Shown one piece after another: positions 47,660 through 57,069 of a stretch of 64,000 nt of DNA (position 1 is its first letter; the number at the start of each line of letters is the position of its first letter). The notes below the pieces were generated by a model that saw only the letters and a program-made list of their open reading frames with translations, had not been told where the DNA came from and searched no databases. Source of the stretch: Glaciecola sp. 33A (GTDB lineage Bacteria > Pseudomonadota > Gammaproteobacteria > Enterobacterales > Alteromonadaceae); assembly GCF_002836745.1 (NCBI RefSeq), contig NZ_PJAR01000040.1:186001-250000 (forward strand), written 5' to 3'. Both the position numbers and the translations under genes were made by a program.

Positions 47660-48130
47660 ATGAAATTTCAACAAACGCATAATGGGTTTACGCTGATTGA
47701 ACTGATGATTGTAGTCGCCATTATAGGTATCATTACTGCAATTGCATTTCCCAGTTACCAAAATATGATTAATGCTGCCGCAAGAAGCACAGCGCAAGCT
47801 GACCTTATGTCTTTCGCGGCAGCGATGGAGAGACATAACGCTTCTAGCTTTTCGTATAAAGGGGCAGCTGAAACTGGAGCGAATATAGGAAAACCAACTA
47901 TATTCGCTTCGCATTCACCCAGTTCTGAACCTGCGGGCAATAAAAGATATGAGTTGACGATAGATGACGTATCAGCTAACGGTATCGCATTCCGTTTGAA
48001 AGCAACCCCGATATCAGGGGGATCATTAGCAAGTGATGGCGCACTTTTCATTTATAGTGATGGGCGCAAAGCATGGGATCTTGATAATAATGGAAGCATT
48101 GCTACTAACGAGTTTTGTTGGACTTGCTAG
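47660..48130 (+). CDS. pilE: Type IV pilin-like protein PilE
   Basis: Minor pilin of 156 residues with the classic prepilin site NG|FTLIELMIVVAIIGIITAIAFPSYQ. It follows pilY1 directly, in the place of P. aeruginosa PilE. The C-terminus has a full EF-hand-type loop from Asp140 to Glu151 (DLDNNGSIATNE) and ends CWTC, a likely disulfide clasp. The Ca2+ loop is an observation from sequence; binding has not been shown here. Confidence 0.92.
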   Translation: MKFQQTHNGFTLIELMIVVAIIGIITAIAFPSYQNMINAAARSTAQADLMSFAAAMERHNASSFSYKGAAETGANIGKPTIFASHSPSSEPAGNKRYELTIDDVSANGIAFRLKATPISGGSLASDGALFIYSDGRKAWDLDNNGSIATNEFCWTC

Positions 48131-48161
48131 TTGATGGTTAATTCTCTATACGCTCTTCATT

Positions 48162-48190
48162 GACACCCGCTTCATATTGAAGTGGGTGTC
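48162..48190 (+). terminator. Stable hairpin after pilE
   Basis: A 13-bp stem, GACACCCGCTTCA/TGAAGTGGGTGTC (one G-T pair), around a three-base TAT loop, about 30 bases past the pilE stop. No T-run follows (AATAACG). It is likely the 3'-end structure of the pilVWXY1E transcript. Confidence 0.6.
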
Positions 48191-48394
48191 AATAACGCGA
48201 TTACGAGGCTAATTAGCCCCTCTGCCTAAGAAGTAACAGCGTCAACGTTGTCCGTCTTGTAGAATCTAAATACCTTGGTTAAATTGACCTGTATTTGTCT
48301 GTGTATGTGACTAATTTTGAAGACCAAGAAAATAGCCTAGGTGCAGGTTGCCATCTAAAGTTGGCACTAGGGGTTTCATTTACATCATTATTGC

Positions 48395-48973
48395 TTAGGG
48401 ACAGTTTAATGCAACTCCATCCATATCTTCATGTGTGCCGTTATCGTCTGCATCAGAACTGACTTTGACTCGCCCCTGCAAAGACACTAAAATTGCTCGA
48501 GCAACAGTTGCATCATCGTTTATTGGACAAAGTTGAATACTGAAAGACCGACTAGCGGCGCCGGTATATTGGAAATTAATACTCGTATTTGGACCCGTCA
48601 TTTTGGTCGAGTCGGACGCCTTGGCGGTCGCTACTAGAAGTTCTTCATCTGAGTTTCTATTACCATCTGCATTGCTATCAATGAACACAATTTTGGGATT
48701 ATTCCAATTGGTTCCGCATGCTTCAAAGTCTTCAGATGGGCACACAACGACGTTGATTTGTTCATCTATGGCAAGGTGGCGAGCATATTGAACTATTCCG
48801 CTGACTTCATTGATTTCTCCGGTAATCCTATTTTTAATCAGGAAGTTTTGCATACTGGGCGCGACAACCGTTAACACAATCGCTAATATCGCTAATGTGA
48901 TCATCATCTCAAGAAGGGTAACGCCTTTTTGACTGGTTTTACTAACTTGCGTGGTAATCTTGTTATTTAACAC
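48395..48973 (-). CDS. fimT: Type IV pilin-like protein of the GspH/FimT family
   Basis: Minor pilin-like protein of 192 residues with prepilin site QKG|VTLLEMMITLAILAIVLTVVAPS and the FimT/GspH pattern RHLAIDEQINVVVCPS after the helix. FIDSNADGNRNSDEE (Asp99 to Glu110) is an EF-hand-like loop that is common in this family, and DADDNGTHEDMD (174-185) is a second such stretch. It points towards the pil operon instead of heading it as in Pseudomonas. FimU is an alternative name. Confidence 0.85.
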   Translation of the reverse strand: MLNNKITTQVSKTSQKGVTLLEMMITLAILAIVLTVVAPSMQNFLIKNRITGEINEVSGIVQYARHLAIDEQINVVVCPSEDFEACGTNWNNPKIVFIDSNADGNRNSDEELLVATAKASDSTKMTGPNTSINFQYTGAASRSFSIQLCPINDDATVARAILVSLQGRVKVSSDADDNGTHEDMDGVALNCP

Positions 48974-49195
48974 AGTGACCCCCGATAAAAATTCATGTAA
49001 CTATACTCTATTTTTATTTTAGTTGCGTATACAGTAACAGCGCTCGTTAGCTTAGTTAATACCTTGTGTTACTATATAAAACACGAACTTGGAAGAATGA
49101 CTGTCATTGTGCAGCGTTAGTTGATTTTTTAACTATTTTAAATTATCAGCCCATAATAAAGACGCTTCGTTAGAAAAATAAAAAGGGAATAGTTG

Positions 49196-50032
49196 ATGTT
49201 GAAGTCTGAAGTAATCCAAGAAATGCGTGTTTTACCTGAAATAGACATCGAACATGAGATCCAACGCAGAACTCAATTCATTAAAGATAAACTAAGCGAG
49301 TCAGGTTTGCATAGTTTAGTGCTAGGGATCAGCGGTGGCATTGATTCATGTACATTAGGTCATTTGGCACAATCAGCAGTTAATGAATTGAATCAAGAAT
49401 CTGATGATGAATATCAGTTTATCGCGGTTAGATTGCCTTATGGTACTCAAGCCGATGAAGAAGATGCACAAGCATCTATTGATTTTATCCAACCAAGTTT
49501 GCAAGTCACGTCAAATATTAATCTAAGTGCAAACGCGATACATGAAAGTGCAGTTAATGGTTTATTAGCCGCAGGCGTGAATAGCTTTTCAGCTCAAAAG
49601 AGTGATTTTGTTAAAGGCAATACCAAAGCTAGAGCAAGAATGGCTATCCAATTCGATATAGCTGGGTTGATGAATGGATTGGTGCTAGGTACTGATCATT
49701 CAGCAGAAAATATTACCGGTTTTTATACAAAGTTTGGTGATGGTGCATGCGATTTAGCGCCTTTGTTTGGTCTAAGTAAACGTCAAGTTCGCAGCCTAGC
49801 AAAGCACCTTGGAGCGCCAGAAAAAATTATTACAAAACCGCCAACAGCGGATTTAGAAACACTGTCACCACAGAAATCAGACGAGTCATCGTTAGGATTA
49901 ACCTATGACCAAATCGATGACTTTTTAGAAGGTAAAAGCACGGATAAGGTTGCCGACGATAAACTATTAGCTATATACTTAAAAACGCAACATAAACGAC
50001 TCTCTATTCCTACCGTTTATGACCATGAATAA
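49196..50032 (+). CDS. nadE: NH3-dependent NAD+ synthetase
   Basis: Last step of NAD synthesis: amidation of deamido-NAD with ammonia and ATP. The 278-residue protein (E. coli 275) has the ATP pyrophosphatase loop SGGIDS at 46-51 and the conserved [21 protein letters not shown] and [20 protein letters not shown] segments. There is no glutaminase domain, so it uses free ammonia. The ATG at 49196 follows GGGA; a TTG one codon upstream is the alternative. The nitrogen sensor glnB follows after 15 bases; nadB (first step) lies 4 kb away. Confidence 0.97.
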   Translation: MLKSEVIQEMRVLPEIDIEHEIQRRTQFIKDKLSESGLHSLVLGISGGIDSCTLGHLAQSAVNELNQESDDEYQFIAVRLPYGTQADEEDAQASIDFIQPSLQVTSNINLSANAIHESAVNGLLAAGVNSFSAQKSDFVKGNTKARARMAIQFDIAGLMNGLVLGTDHSAENITGFYTKFGDGACDLAPLFGLSKRQVRSLAKHLGAPEKIITKPPTADLETLSPQKSDESSLGLTYDQIDDFLEGKSTDKVADDKLLAIYLKTQHKRLSIPTVYDHE

Positions 50033-50386
<354 letters not shown>

Positions 50387-50490
50387 CGTCTTCGAAAACA
50401 TGGCTTGTAATGGCAGTTTACCCACTGCCAATATCACGCCCATCGTATGCCCTGCATCTGGCATGCAACGTTCGCAAGCAATGTTGTATT

Positions 50491-50976
50491 TTAGTGTGGC
50501 TGTTCACCGTCGTCTTCACCATGCACATGACCATGCTTGATCTCATCTGCAGTTGCTTGACGTACATCCACAACTTCAACGTCAAAGGCGAGCGACATGC
50601 CGGCTAATGGGTGATTGCCATCGACTGTTACTGTCGTGTCCGTTTTGTCGATAATCATCACAGACTGTTCGCCATCGTCCGTCGTTGCTCTAAAGCTCAT
50701 GCCTACGTCAACGTCCATGTCCTCGAACATGTCAGAAGGAACTTCTTGAATTAAATCATCGTGACGTTCACCGTACGCTTTGTCAGGGTCAACATTGACT
50801 GAAAATTTATCACCTTTTACTTTCCCATCTAACGCATCCTCAATGCCTTCAATCATGAAATGACTGCCTTGCAAAAATGACATTGGAGGCGCTTCATGAG
50901 ACGAATCAATCATTTCACCTTCGGTGGTACTTACTGTGTAATGAAGTGTAACCACATTATCTTTCTGTATTTGCAT
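50491..50976 (-). CDS. slyD: SlyD-like FKBP-type peptidyl-prolyl isomerase
   Basis: FKBP with inserted flap (IF) domain, 161 residues: LHYTVSTTEGEMIDSS, PMSFLQGSHFMIEGIEDAL, an IF domain with KAYGERHDDLIQEVP, and VDGNHPLAGMSLAFDVEV. The C-terminus is a short His/Asp tail (HGHVHGEDDGEQPH) that could bind metal, much shorter than the Cys/His-rich tail of E. coli SlyD. It could equally be called an FklB/SlyD-class enzyme. It is convergent with glnB. Confidence 0.88.
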   Translation of the reverse strand: MQIQKDNVVTLHYTVSTTEGEMIDSSHEAPPMSFLQGSHFMIEGIEDALDGKVKGDKFSVNVDPDKAYGERHDDLIQEVPSDMFEDMDVDVGMSFRATTDDGEQSVMIIDKTDTTVTVDGNHPLAGMSLAFDVEVVDVRQATADEIKHGHVHGEDDGEQPH

Positions 50977-50990
50977 CTTGTATCCTTTTC

Positions 50991-51938
50991 TTAATCTAAT
51001 TTATACGGCAGAGCACTTACTGTAAACTGTTGCTCTGGGAACGCTTTCAATCTTAACACATCACCTGTTTGCGTGTCATTTGCAAGAACACCAAACAATA
51101 GTGTGGCGTCATTCAGCACTGCGCTTTGCAGGACAGTGCCTCCGCTGCGCCAATTTTCACCTGCCTGCTTTTCTAAAGCATCTCCTGGTGTTAATTCGAT
51201 GGATGCATCAACACCTTGATGAATTAAAATATAAGAGGCTCTTTTATTGCGCCCTAGAAATTTTGTGCGTGCAATAGTCTCTTGGCCCATGTAGCAACCT
51301 TTATCAAAATCGATACCATCGACAGATTGTAAATTGAGCATCTGAGGAACAAATTCGTTATTGGTTTGAGCTTCTATATAAGGGATACCATCAATTATAT
51401 CCATGGCCTCCCAATGATTTTCGTCCTGATAAGTAGCAACGTTGGTTAGTTTACTAAACAAAGCCAAGCCATCAGAATTTAGAGCGAGTATATATCGTGG
51501 CGTGCTTATGTTAATGCAAATCGCACTGCCAAATTCATTACTAAGCACACTCAGATGTTGTTCGTTTAGTTCTGCAAACAATGATTTAAGAGCGTCTAAT
51601 GTCGCCTTCCCAGATATTCCGAAAAAGCTCATCTCGGGGACTGCCTGCTGAATATCTACTTTAGAGAAGACACCATATTTTTTGAATTCGGCAAGGCTTT
51701 TTTCGATAGCAGATTTGCGCATGATCAAATGATAAACATTACTGCTTAGCACTGCGGTAAATACGGACATAGTTTTACCCTTAAAATCACAATGTGCACC
51801 AATTCTGGCTGCATTTTCATGCATTTTTTTCACATCTACCGTAATCTGACCTTGTAAATACTCTGTGGCTTGTGGTCCTGAAAATGTGACACAACCAAGC
51901 TGGTTCAATTTTGCGATAAATTCGTTTTGAGATGACAT
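50991..51938 (-). CDS. ygfZ: tRNA-modifying/Fe-S cluster protein YgfZ
   Basis: Folate-binding protein related to the GcvT fold, needed for several Fe-S enzymes such as MiaB. From the ATG at 51938 it has 315 residues (E. coli 326) and contains the signature DKGCYMGQETIAR with Cys215. An AGAGG site precedes this ATG; the frame is open for 34 more codons upstream but these are not conserved in the family. It is divergent from sdhE, as in E. coli. Confidence 0.95.
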   Translation of the reverse strand: MSSQNEFIAKLNQLGCVTFSGPQATEYLQGQITVDVKKMHENAARIGAHCDFKGKTMSVFTAVLSSNVYHLIMRKSAIEKSLAEFKKYGVFSKVDIQQAVPEMSFFGISGKATLDALKSLFAELNEQHLSVLSNEFGSAICINISTPRYILALNSDGLALFSKLTNVATYQDENHWEAMDIIDGIPYIEAQTNNEFVPQMLNLQSVDGIDFDKGCYMGQETIARTKFLGRNKRASYILIHQGVDASIELTPGDALEKQAGENWRSGGTVLQSAVLNDATLLFGVLANDTQTGDVLRLKAFPEQQFTVSALPYKLD

Positions 51939-52174
51939 TTTGTAGCCTCTAATACTGTCGAGATTGCATCGTTTCATACAATAACAGTGCAATCTATTCC
52001 GTGTGTACAATTGATATTGGGATGGTACGTTACTTTGCAAGATGATGATCCATTCAACAGCACATTATCTTGAATTTTTCACGTTAATAAATCGACTTTT
52101 AAAATATCTTTTGATCAGTTCTGCAATCATCTGCGTTATGCTACTATACAACGAAATAAAGCATGAGGTACCCA

Positions 52175-52426
52175 ATGTTTACAGCAAAAAGAGTCGCTCG
52201 GTTAAGATGGGCATGTCGGCGCGGGATGTTAGAGTTAGATGTGCTATTTCTTCCTTTTGTTGACCAAGCTTTTGATGAGTTGCCCGAAGGAGAAAAAGTC
52301 GTTTTTGAACGTTTGTTAACCTGCGATGACCCAGATCTGTTCGCGTGGTTTATGGGCCATAAAAAATGTGAAGACCCAGATTTAACCTACATGGTTCAGA
52401 AAGTGTTGCAAAGAGTTAAGGTGTAG
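52175..52426 (+). CDS. sdhE: FAD assembly factor SdhE
   Basis: Small protein (83 residues) that promotes covalent flavinylation of succinate dehydrogenase and fumarate reductase. The functional RGxxE motif is present as RRGMLELD (Arg16, Gly17, Glu20). The fold-typical FDELPEGEKVVFERLLTCDDPDLFAW follows. The ATG at 52175 has AGG upstream; an ATG at 52163 would add four residues. The divergent ygfZ/sdhE pair is conserved. Confidence 0.93.
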   Translation: MFTAKRVARLRWACRRGMLELDVLFLPFVDQAFDELPEGEKVVFERLLTCDDPDLFAWFMGHKKCEDPDLTYMVQKVLQRVKV

Positions 52427-52540
52427 TTCGATATCGCATATCGTGACATTATTGTTACTCGGTGTAACGTTGGCTTAATTCAATTTTTCAATGGTTATGT
52501 AGTACCACTTATTATTTGTTGGTCGTTGCCATCGACAGTA

Positions 52541-52996
52541 ATGCCAAATCTTTATATATTGCAGTTAGCTTTTTCCATGCTGCTTAGCATTTGGCTTGGG
52601 TTTACGTTATTTTGCAATACGACTTTGGAAACACATTTTTTAATTTCGATGAGTCAAGAAAACCCGTTGCTTGGTGATTGTTATAAGGAAATATCTTCCG
52701 ATACTAATGATCACAAGGCGCATATAAATAAGAAAACCCACTCCCAAAAGACGGACGTTTATTACCAAATTTCATCTCGTTCGCGCTGTACACAATTGTG
52801 TATTTTCTTAATATTAGAGCCTACGCAGGAACATATAATAGGGTTATCCTCTGCTATCAAGGTAGTCCCCAATAACGATAAAATTGCCGATATGATTAAG
52901 TCAATTATCCTGTTTAAGTGGCAGACAACAGAAAGCCATTACAGAGCACTGGCATCTGCAATTACACAAAATACAAAACTAGCAAGCCAACAATAA
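52541..52996 (+). CDS. Possible YgfX-like membrane protein
   Basis: A 151-residue protein with one or two hydrophobic segments at the N-terminus (about 5-28) and a soluble remainder. It lies directly after sdhE, where other gammaproteobacteria carry ygfX (cptA). The C-terminal segment LFKWQTTESHYRALASAIT recalls the end of YgfX, but overall similarity is weak to my eye. The assignment rests on position more than sequence. A TTG at 52526 would add five residues. Confidence 0.5.
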   Translation: MPNLYILQLAFSMLLSIWLGFTLFCNTTLETHFLISMSQENPLLGDCYKEISSDTNDHKAHINKKTHSQKTDVYYQISSRSRCTQLCIFLILEPTQEHIIGLSSAIKVVPNNDKIADMIKSIILFKWQTTESHYRALASAITQNTKLASQQ

Positions 52997-53052
52997 ATAC
53001 AGTCAACGTTTTTTTAGTTTATACACAAACTTAACGTAGGAAGAACGAGAAG

Positions 53053-54003
53053 ATGATGAACATAGGCTTATTAAAAGCGGCTTTGTATAATCCACAACGC
53101 CATGATTGTGATATACCTGCGCTACCGTTGAGTAGTCTTCGAAAAGAAATCCAAATAAACACAATTCATTGTGAGCGTTACAACACCGCTGTTAGGTGGA
53201 GGCTTGGCATAGCATCTGTAATACATCCCAATTACCTGCAAGTCCTCACCTTACCTATGCAACTGGAGATGATGGTAAACAAACCGTTTCCATTTAAACC
53301 GATGGGCCTAGTGCATTTAGCCAATTTTATTAAGGTAAATTGCTTGCCTGAACAAAATTCAAAATTGATGTTAAAAACATCGTTTAATGGACTCACTTGG
53401 CATAAAAAAGGCTGGGTTTTTGCTGTCTTAAGTGAAGGTTTTGTGGATGGCAAGTTAGCAATTTCCGGTACGTCTTATTATTTATCTAGGCAAAAACATA
53501 ACCATAACCAAGTTAATGAGAACGTGGCACTGGCGACTGATATGAGTATTGGTGAACTGCATGTGAAAGCTGATAATGGCGGCCAAACAGCTTCTATAAT
53601 ACCGATAGTCGAGGCCGTTATTTCTCCATTTAATAAAACCATAGAGATGGATTTCCCTCTTGGCATAGGACGCAACTATGCGCGAGTTTCAGGTGACTTC
53701 AATCCAATACATTTGTCTCGTTGGACAGCAAAAGTGATGGGCTTTAGGCAAGCTATTGCACATGGAATGTATTCAGAGGCAATTTGCTTATCAGCGGTAT
53801 TAAAACAAGAAATGCAAAATGGTAAAAGGGCATTGGCGCAGACACCAATGCAATTTTCTACACAATTTATGCAACCTATCTATTTACCAACATGCTGTCA
53901 ATTAAACGTAAACCTTGAAATGGAGCAGATAGATTTTTCGCTGACCTCACAAAGCCGCTCCAAGGAAAGAGAGCATTTGCGCACAAATATGATAATTGCT
54001 TAG
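53053..54003 (+). CDS. MaoC-like hotdog-fold dehydratase
   Basis: A 316-residue protein whose C-terminal half has the MaoC/hydratase-2 signature YARVSGDFNPIH (Asp215 and His220 as the likely catalytic pair) followed by AIAHGM. The N-terminal half (about 30-150) looks like a second, degenerate hotdog domain. Such proteins hydrate or dehydrate acyl thioesters in fatty-acid metabolism; the acyl substrate is unknown. GGAAGAA lies upstream of the ATG. It is convergent with nadB and separated from the sdhE group by only 56 bases. Confidence 0.8.
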   Translation: MMNIGLLKAALYNPQRHDCDIPALPLSSLRKEIQINTIHCERYNTAVRWRLGIASVIHPNYLQVLTLPMQLEMMVNKPFPFKPMGLVHLANFIKVNCLPEQNSKLMLKTSFNGLTWHKKGWVFAVLSEGFVDGKLAISGTSYYLSRQKHNHNQVNENVALATDMSIGELHVKADNGGQTASIIPIVEAVISPFNKTIEMDFPLGIGRNYARVSGDFNPIHLSRWTAKVMGFRQAIAHGMYSEAICLSAVLKQEMQNGKRALAQTPMQFSTQFMQPIYLPTCCQLNVNLEMEQIDFSLTSQSRSKEREHLRTNMIIA

Positions 54004-54019
54004 TACATTACTATTTGCG

Positions 54020-55618
54020 CTATGACATTTCATTTTGAATAACGGTAGGTTCAGGCTTCTCTAGCATGTTGGGGTAGTCTAAGTTGTAGTGCAATCCTCT
54101 GCTTTCTTTCCTTTGCATCGCACAGGTCACAATTAATTGTGCGACACAAACCAGATTCCTTAACTCCAACATATTATTGCTGACCTTGAAATTACTGTAG
54201 TATTCGTCAATTTCTTGTTTAAGTAAGTTTATGCGTCTCAACGCTCGCTCTAGTCGTTTATTAGTGCGCACAATACCGACATAATCCCACATGAAAAGTC
54301 GAAGTTCGTGCCAATTGTGTTGAATAATCACCAGTTCATCTGAATCAATTACTCGGCTCTCATCCCAAGCTTGTATTGGCTCATCAATCCAGGTTTCGTG
54401 CATGCGCTTCACAATATGCTTGGCAGCGGCATGCGCAAACACAACGCATTCTAGTAAGGAATTACTGGCCATTCGGTTCGCCCCATGCAAACCTGTGTAT
54501 GCAGTTTCGCCGATAGCATATACATTTTCTAAGTTAGTGCGGGCATCAAAATCCGTAACAACGCCTCCACATGTGTAGTGCGCAGCAGGAACTACCGGTA
54601 TTGCTTGAGTCGTAATATCTATGCCCAATGAACAACAGCGACTATAAATATTGGGAAAGTGTTTTTTGATGAAATCATTGGGCTTGTGGCTAATATCTAA
54701 GTACATACAGTCAGCACCGAGACGCTTCATTTCAAAATCGATGGCTCTGGCAACAATATCACGCGGCGCCAAATCACCGCGCTCATCAAATTTATGCATA
54801 AACTTAGTGCCATCTTGGTGGCATAAAAATGCGCCTTCTCCGCGCAATGCTTCGCTGATAAGAAAGTTTCCTGCGTCCGGATGAAACAAGCAAGTAGGAT
54901 GGAATTGGTTAAACTCCATGTTGGCTATTTTACATCCGGCTCGCCATGCCATGGCGACGCCGTCGCCGCTAGATACATCTGGGTTTGATGTGTATTGATA
55001 AACCTTACTGCCGCCGCCTGTCGCAAGCGTTGTGAAGCGCGACCTGATCACTTCCACTTGTTCTTTTTTACGATTCCAAACATAGGCGCCAACGCAATGA
55101 TCTGGCGAAATTTTGCTCTTTATCAAGTCAATCGCGTTGTAGCGTTCAAATAAGTGGATATTGGGATGATTGGCGACGTTATCCGACAGCGTTTTTTGCA
55201 CCGCCGCGCCCGTTGCATCGGCAGCATGCAATATTCTTCTATGGCTATGTCCACCCTCGCGCGTCAGATGAAATTTAGTTTCACCATTCTCACTTTTCTC
55301 TTGGTCGAAAGGAACGCCTTTATTAATCAACCATTCCATACTTTCTTTTGCATTGCGCACCGTAAAAGCAACAACAGCTTCATCACATAGTCCAGCGCCT
55401 GCATTTAGCGTGTCTTTGACATGGTCGTCGATAGAGTCTGTATCGTCAAACACGGCAGCAATTCCACCTTGCGCGTAGCGAGTGCTACCTTCATTAATGT
55501 CACTTTTACTGAGCACGATAACGTCGCAGAATTCAGCCATTTTTAAAGCCAGGCTTAACCCTGCTGCGCCACTACCCACTATTAATAAATCACAGCGATG
55601 TTCAATTGTTTGAGACAT
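54020..55618 (-). CDS. nadB: L-aspartate oxidase
   Basis: FAD enzyme that oxidises L-aspartate to iminoaspartate, first step of de novo NAD synthesis. From the ATG at 55618 it has 532 residues (E. coli 540). Seen are the FAD site VGSGAAGLS at 14-22, the [12 protein letters not shown] loop, the [11 protein letters not shown]-like region ([15 protein letters not shown]) and the AHYTCGGV signature. A start at 55645 would add nine residues; neither has a good ribosome binding site. It is divergent from rpoE, as in E. coli. Confidence 0.96.
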   Translation of the reverse strand: MSQTIEHRCDLLIVGSGAAGLSLALKMAEFCDVIVLSKSDINEGSTRYAQGGIAAVFDDTDSIDDHVKDTLNAGAGLCDEAVVAFTVRNAKESMEWLINKGVPFDQEKSENGETKFHLTREGGHSHRRILHAADATGAAVQKTLSDNVANHPNIHLFERYNAIDLIKSKISPDHCVGAYVWNRKKEQVEVIRSRFTTLATGGGSKVYQYTSNPDVSSGDGVAMAWRAGCKIANMEFNQFHPTCLFHPDAGNFLISEALRGEGAFLCHQDGTKFMHKFDERGDLAPRDIVARAIDFEMKRLGADCMYLDISHKPNDFIKKHFPNIYSRCCSLGIDITTQAIPVVPAAHYTCGGVVTDFDARTNLENVYAIGETAYTGLHGANRMASNSLLECVVFAHAAAKHIVKRMHETWIDEPIQAWDESRVIDSDELVIIQHNWHELRLFMWDYVGIVRTNKRLERALRRINLLKQEIDEYYSNFKVSNNMLELRNLVCVAQLIVTCAMQRKESRGLHYNLDYPNMLEKPEPTVIQNEMS

Positions 55619-55724
55619 AGGTCGTTTTTCGGGTAACATGTACAAATATAAGGTATCGACATATTAATCATCTAGTAAAAAATTACAACTGATGGTTATT
55701 TATAAATTATTTTAGCTGTATATC

Positions 55725-55752
55725 GAACTTAACCATAAAGTGTCAGTCTATT
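55725..55752 (+). promoter_or_regulatory. Sigma-E-type autoregulatory promoter of rpoE
   Basis: GAACTT (55725-55730), 16 bases, TCTATT (55747-55752) fits the RpoE consensus (GAACTT, 16-17 bases, TCtgA) well, about 50 bases before the rpoE start. rpoE is autoregulated in E. coli. The match is direct; use is inferred. Confidence 0.75.
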
Positions 55753-55802
55753 ACTACACTTGCATGAGCCATAAGCGATGTGTTTTAGGAGTAGTGGCTC
55801 GA

Positions 55803-56381
55803 ATGAGCGAGCAGAAAACCGATCAAGAATTAGTTGAGCAGGTACAGAAAGGCAATAAGAACGCTTTCAATTTGTTAGTTATCCGTCATCAAAACAAGGT
55901 GATGAATATTGTTTCAAGGTACGTGAAGAACAGTGGGGATGTCGCGGATGTAACGCAAGAAGCGTTTATAAAAGCGTACAGAGCACTACCCAATTTTAGA
56001 GGCGAAAGTGCTTTTTACACATGGCTGTATAGGATAGCGGTAAACAGTGCAAAGAATTATTTAACATCCCAAGGGCGCAAACCGCCAGCAAGTGATGTTG
56101 ATGCGAGCGAAGCTGATTATTACGATGGAAGTGACGCATTAAAGGAAAATAATTCTCCTGAACGTGCTTTGTTATCTAACGAATTACAGCAAAAATTATT
56201 TACAGCAATAGACGCGTTACCCGAAGATTTACGCTCGGCAATTACGTTACGAGAGATCGAAGGCTTAAGCTATGAAGAAATAGCTGCAGTGATGGAATGT
56301 CCGGTTGGAACAGTTCGGTCAAGGATTTTTAGAGCCCGAGAGGCAATTGACAAAGTCATCGTGCCTTTAATGCAAACATAA
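55803..56381 (+). CDS. rpoE: RNA polymerase sigma-E factor
   Basis: ECF sigma factor for the envelope stress response. From the ATG at 55803 it has 192 residues (E. coli 191) and starts MSEQKTDQELVEQVQKGNKNAFNLL-like. Region 2 includes DVTQEAFIKAYRALPNFRGESAFYTWLYRIA, and region 4 includes ALPEDLRSAITLREIEGLSYEEIA and the GTVRSRIFRAREA helix. AGGAG is 11 bases upstream. The frame is open further upstream through the promoter, which is not coding. Confidence 0.97.
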   Translation: MSEQKTDQELVEQVQKGNKNAFNLLVIRHQNKVMNIVSRYVKNSGDVADVTQEAFIKAYRALPNFRGESAFYTWLYRIAVNSAKNYLTSQGRKPPASDVDASEADYYDGSDALKENNSPERALLSNELQQKLFTAIDALPEDLRSAITLREIEGLSYEEIAAVMECPVGTVRSRIFRAREAIDKVIVPLMQT

Positions 56382-56450
56382 ACACTGAAGTGTAGCGTTC
56401 ACTAAAGAAAATGATGTAGTATTAGCAGTGTTAACGTAGGAATTTATTAT

Positions 56451-57047
56451 ATGACACAACAGCTCGAAAAATTATCAGCCTTTGTAGATGGCGAGCACTA
56501 TGATCCTGACATAGCCAAAAGCTTGACGAGAGATCCGGAACTCGCTGACAAATGGAAACGTTACCACTTAGTGAGAGATTGCATTCGTAATGAGATGAGC
56601 ACTGATATTCATTTTGATATCAGTGCTGAAATTGCGAAAAAATTGGAAAACGAGTTGCCAATGATCGCACCAAAACTCGCTTGGCGAGAGCTTCCAATTG
56701 TTGCAAATGTTATTCCGTTGATAAAACAAAGTGGACAACTGGCTGTTGCTGCTTGTGCTACAGCGGTGATGATATTCAGTTACCAGTCATATAACCAACC
56801 AGAAGAAACGCTGCCGTTTTTGACTGCCCCGACCGAATTTGGCCCACAAGGTGGTTTAGCCCCGGTGAGCTTAAATAAAAGTCAGAGTGTTGATCGTGAA
56901 GGTATGGCTATAGTGCTTGAACAGCAGCGCCAGATTAATGCAATTATTGAAGATCATCAGCGCCAACTTAAACTTAAAAATGCAGGTCAAAATAGAAATT
57001 CAGAGACACCAACGGCCGAGCCGAGCGTAGACCAAGCTCAAAAGTAA
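56451..57047 (+). CDS. rseA: Anti-sigma-E factor RseA
   Basis: Inner-membrane anti-sigma factor that holds RpoE until cut by DegS and RseP. The 198-residue protein has the N-terminal RseA domain (EKLSAFVDGE start, WKRYHLVRDCIRNEM near 35-49), one membrane helix at about 94-111 and a periplasmic domain with a coiled, Gln-rich end. It lies 69 bases after rpoE and before rseB. Confidence 0.94.
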   Translation: MTQQLEKLSAFVDGEHYDPDIAKSLTRDPELADKWKRYHLVRDCIRNEMSTDIHFDISAEIAKKLENELPMIAPKLAWRELPIVANVIPLIKQSGQLAVAACATAVMIFSYQSYNQPEETLPFLTAPTEFGPQGGLAPVSLNKSQSVDREGMAIVLEQQRQINAIIEDHQRQLKLKNAGQNRNSETPTAEPSVDQAQK

Positions 57048-57069
57048 TATAATAAACGGAGTAAACAAT

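Noticed and set aside
49086-49115. Second sigma-E promoter upstream of nadE (GAACTT)
   Set aside because: The expected -10 position reads TTGTGC, which does not match TCTGA-type elements.
52042-52263. Plus-strand 73-codon frame before sdhE
   Set aside because: It overlaps sdhE in another phase, has no family match, and the region is the ygfZ/sdhE promoter interval.
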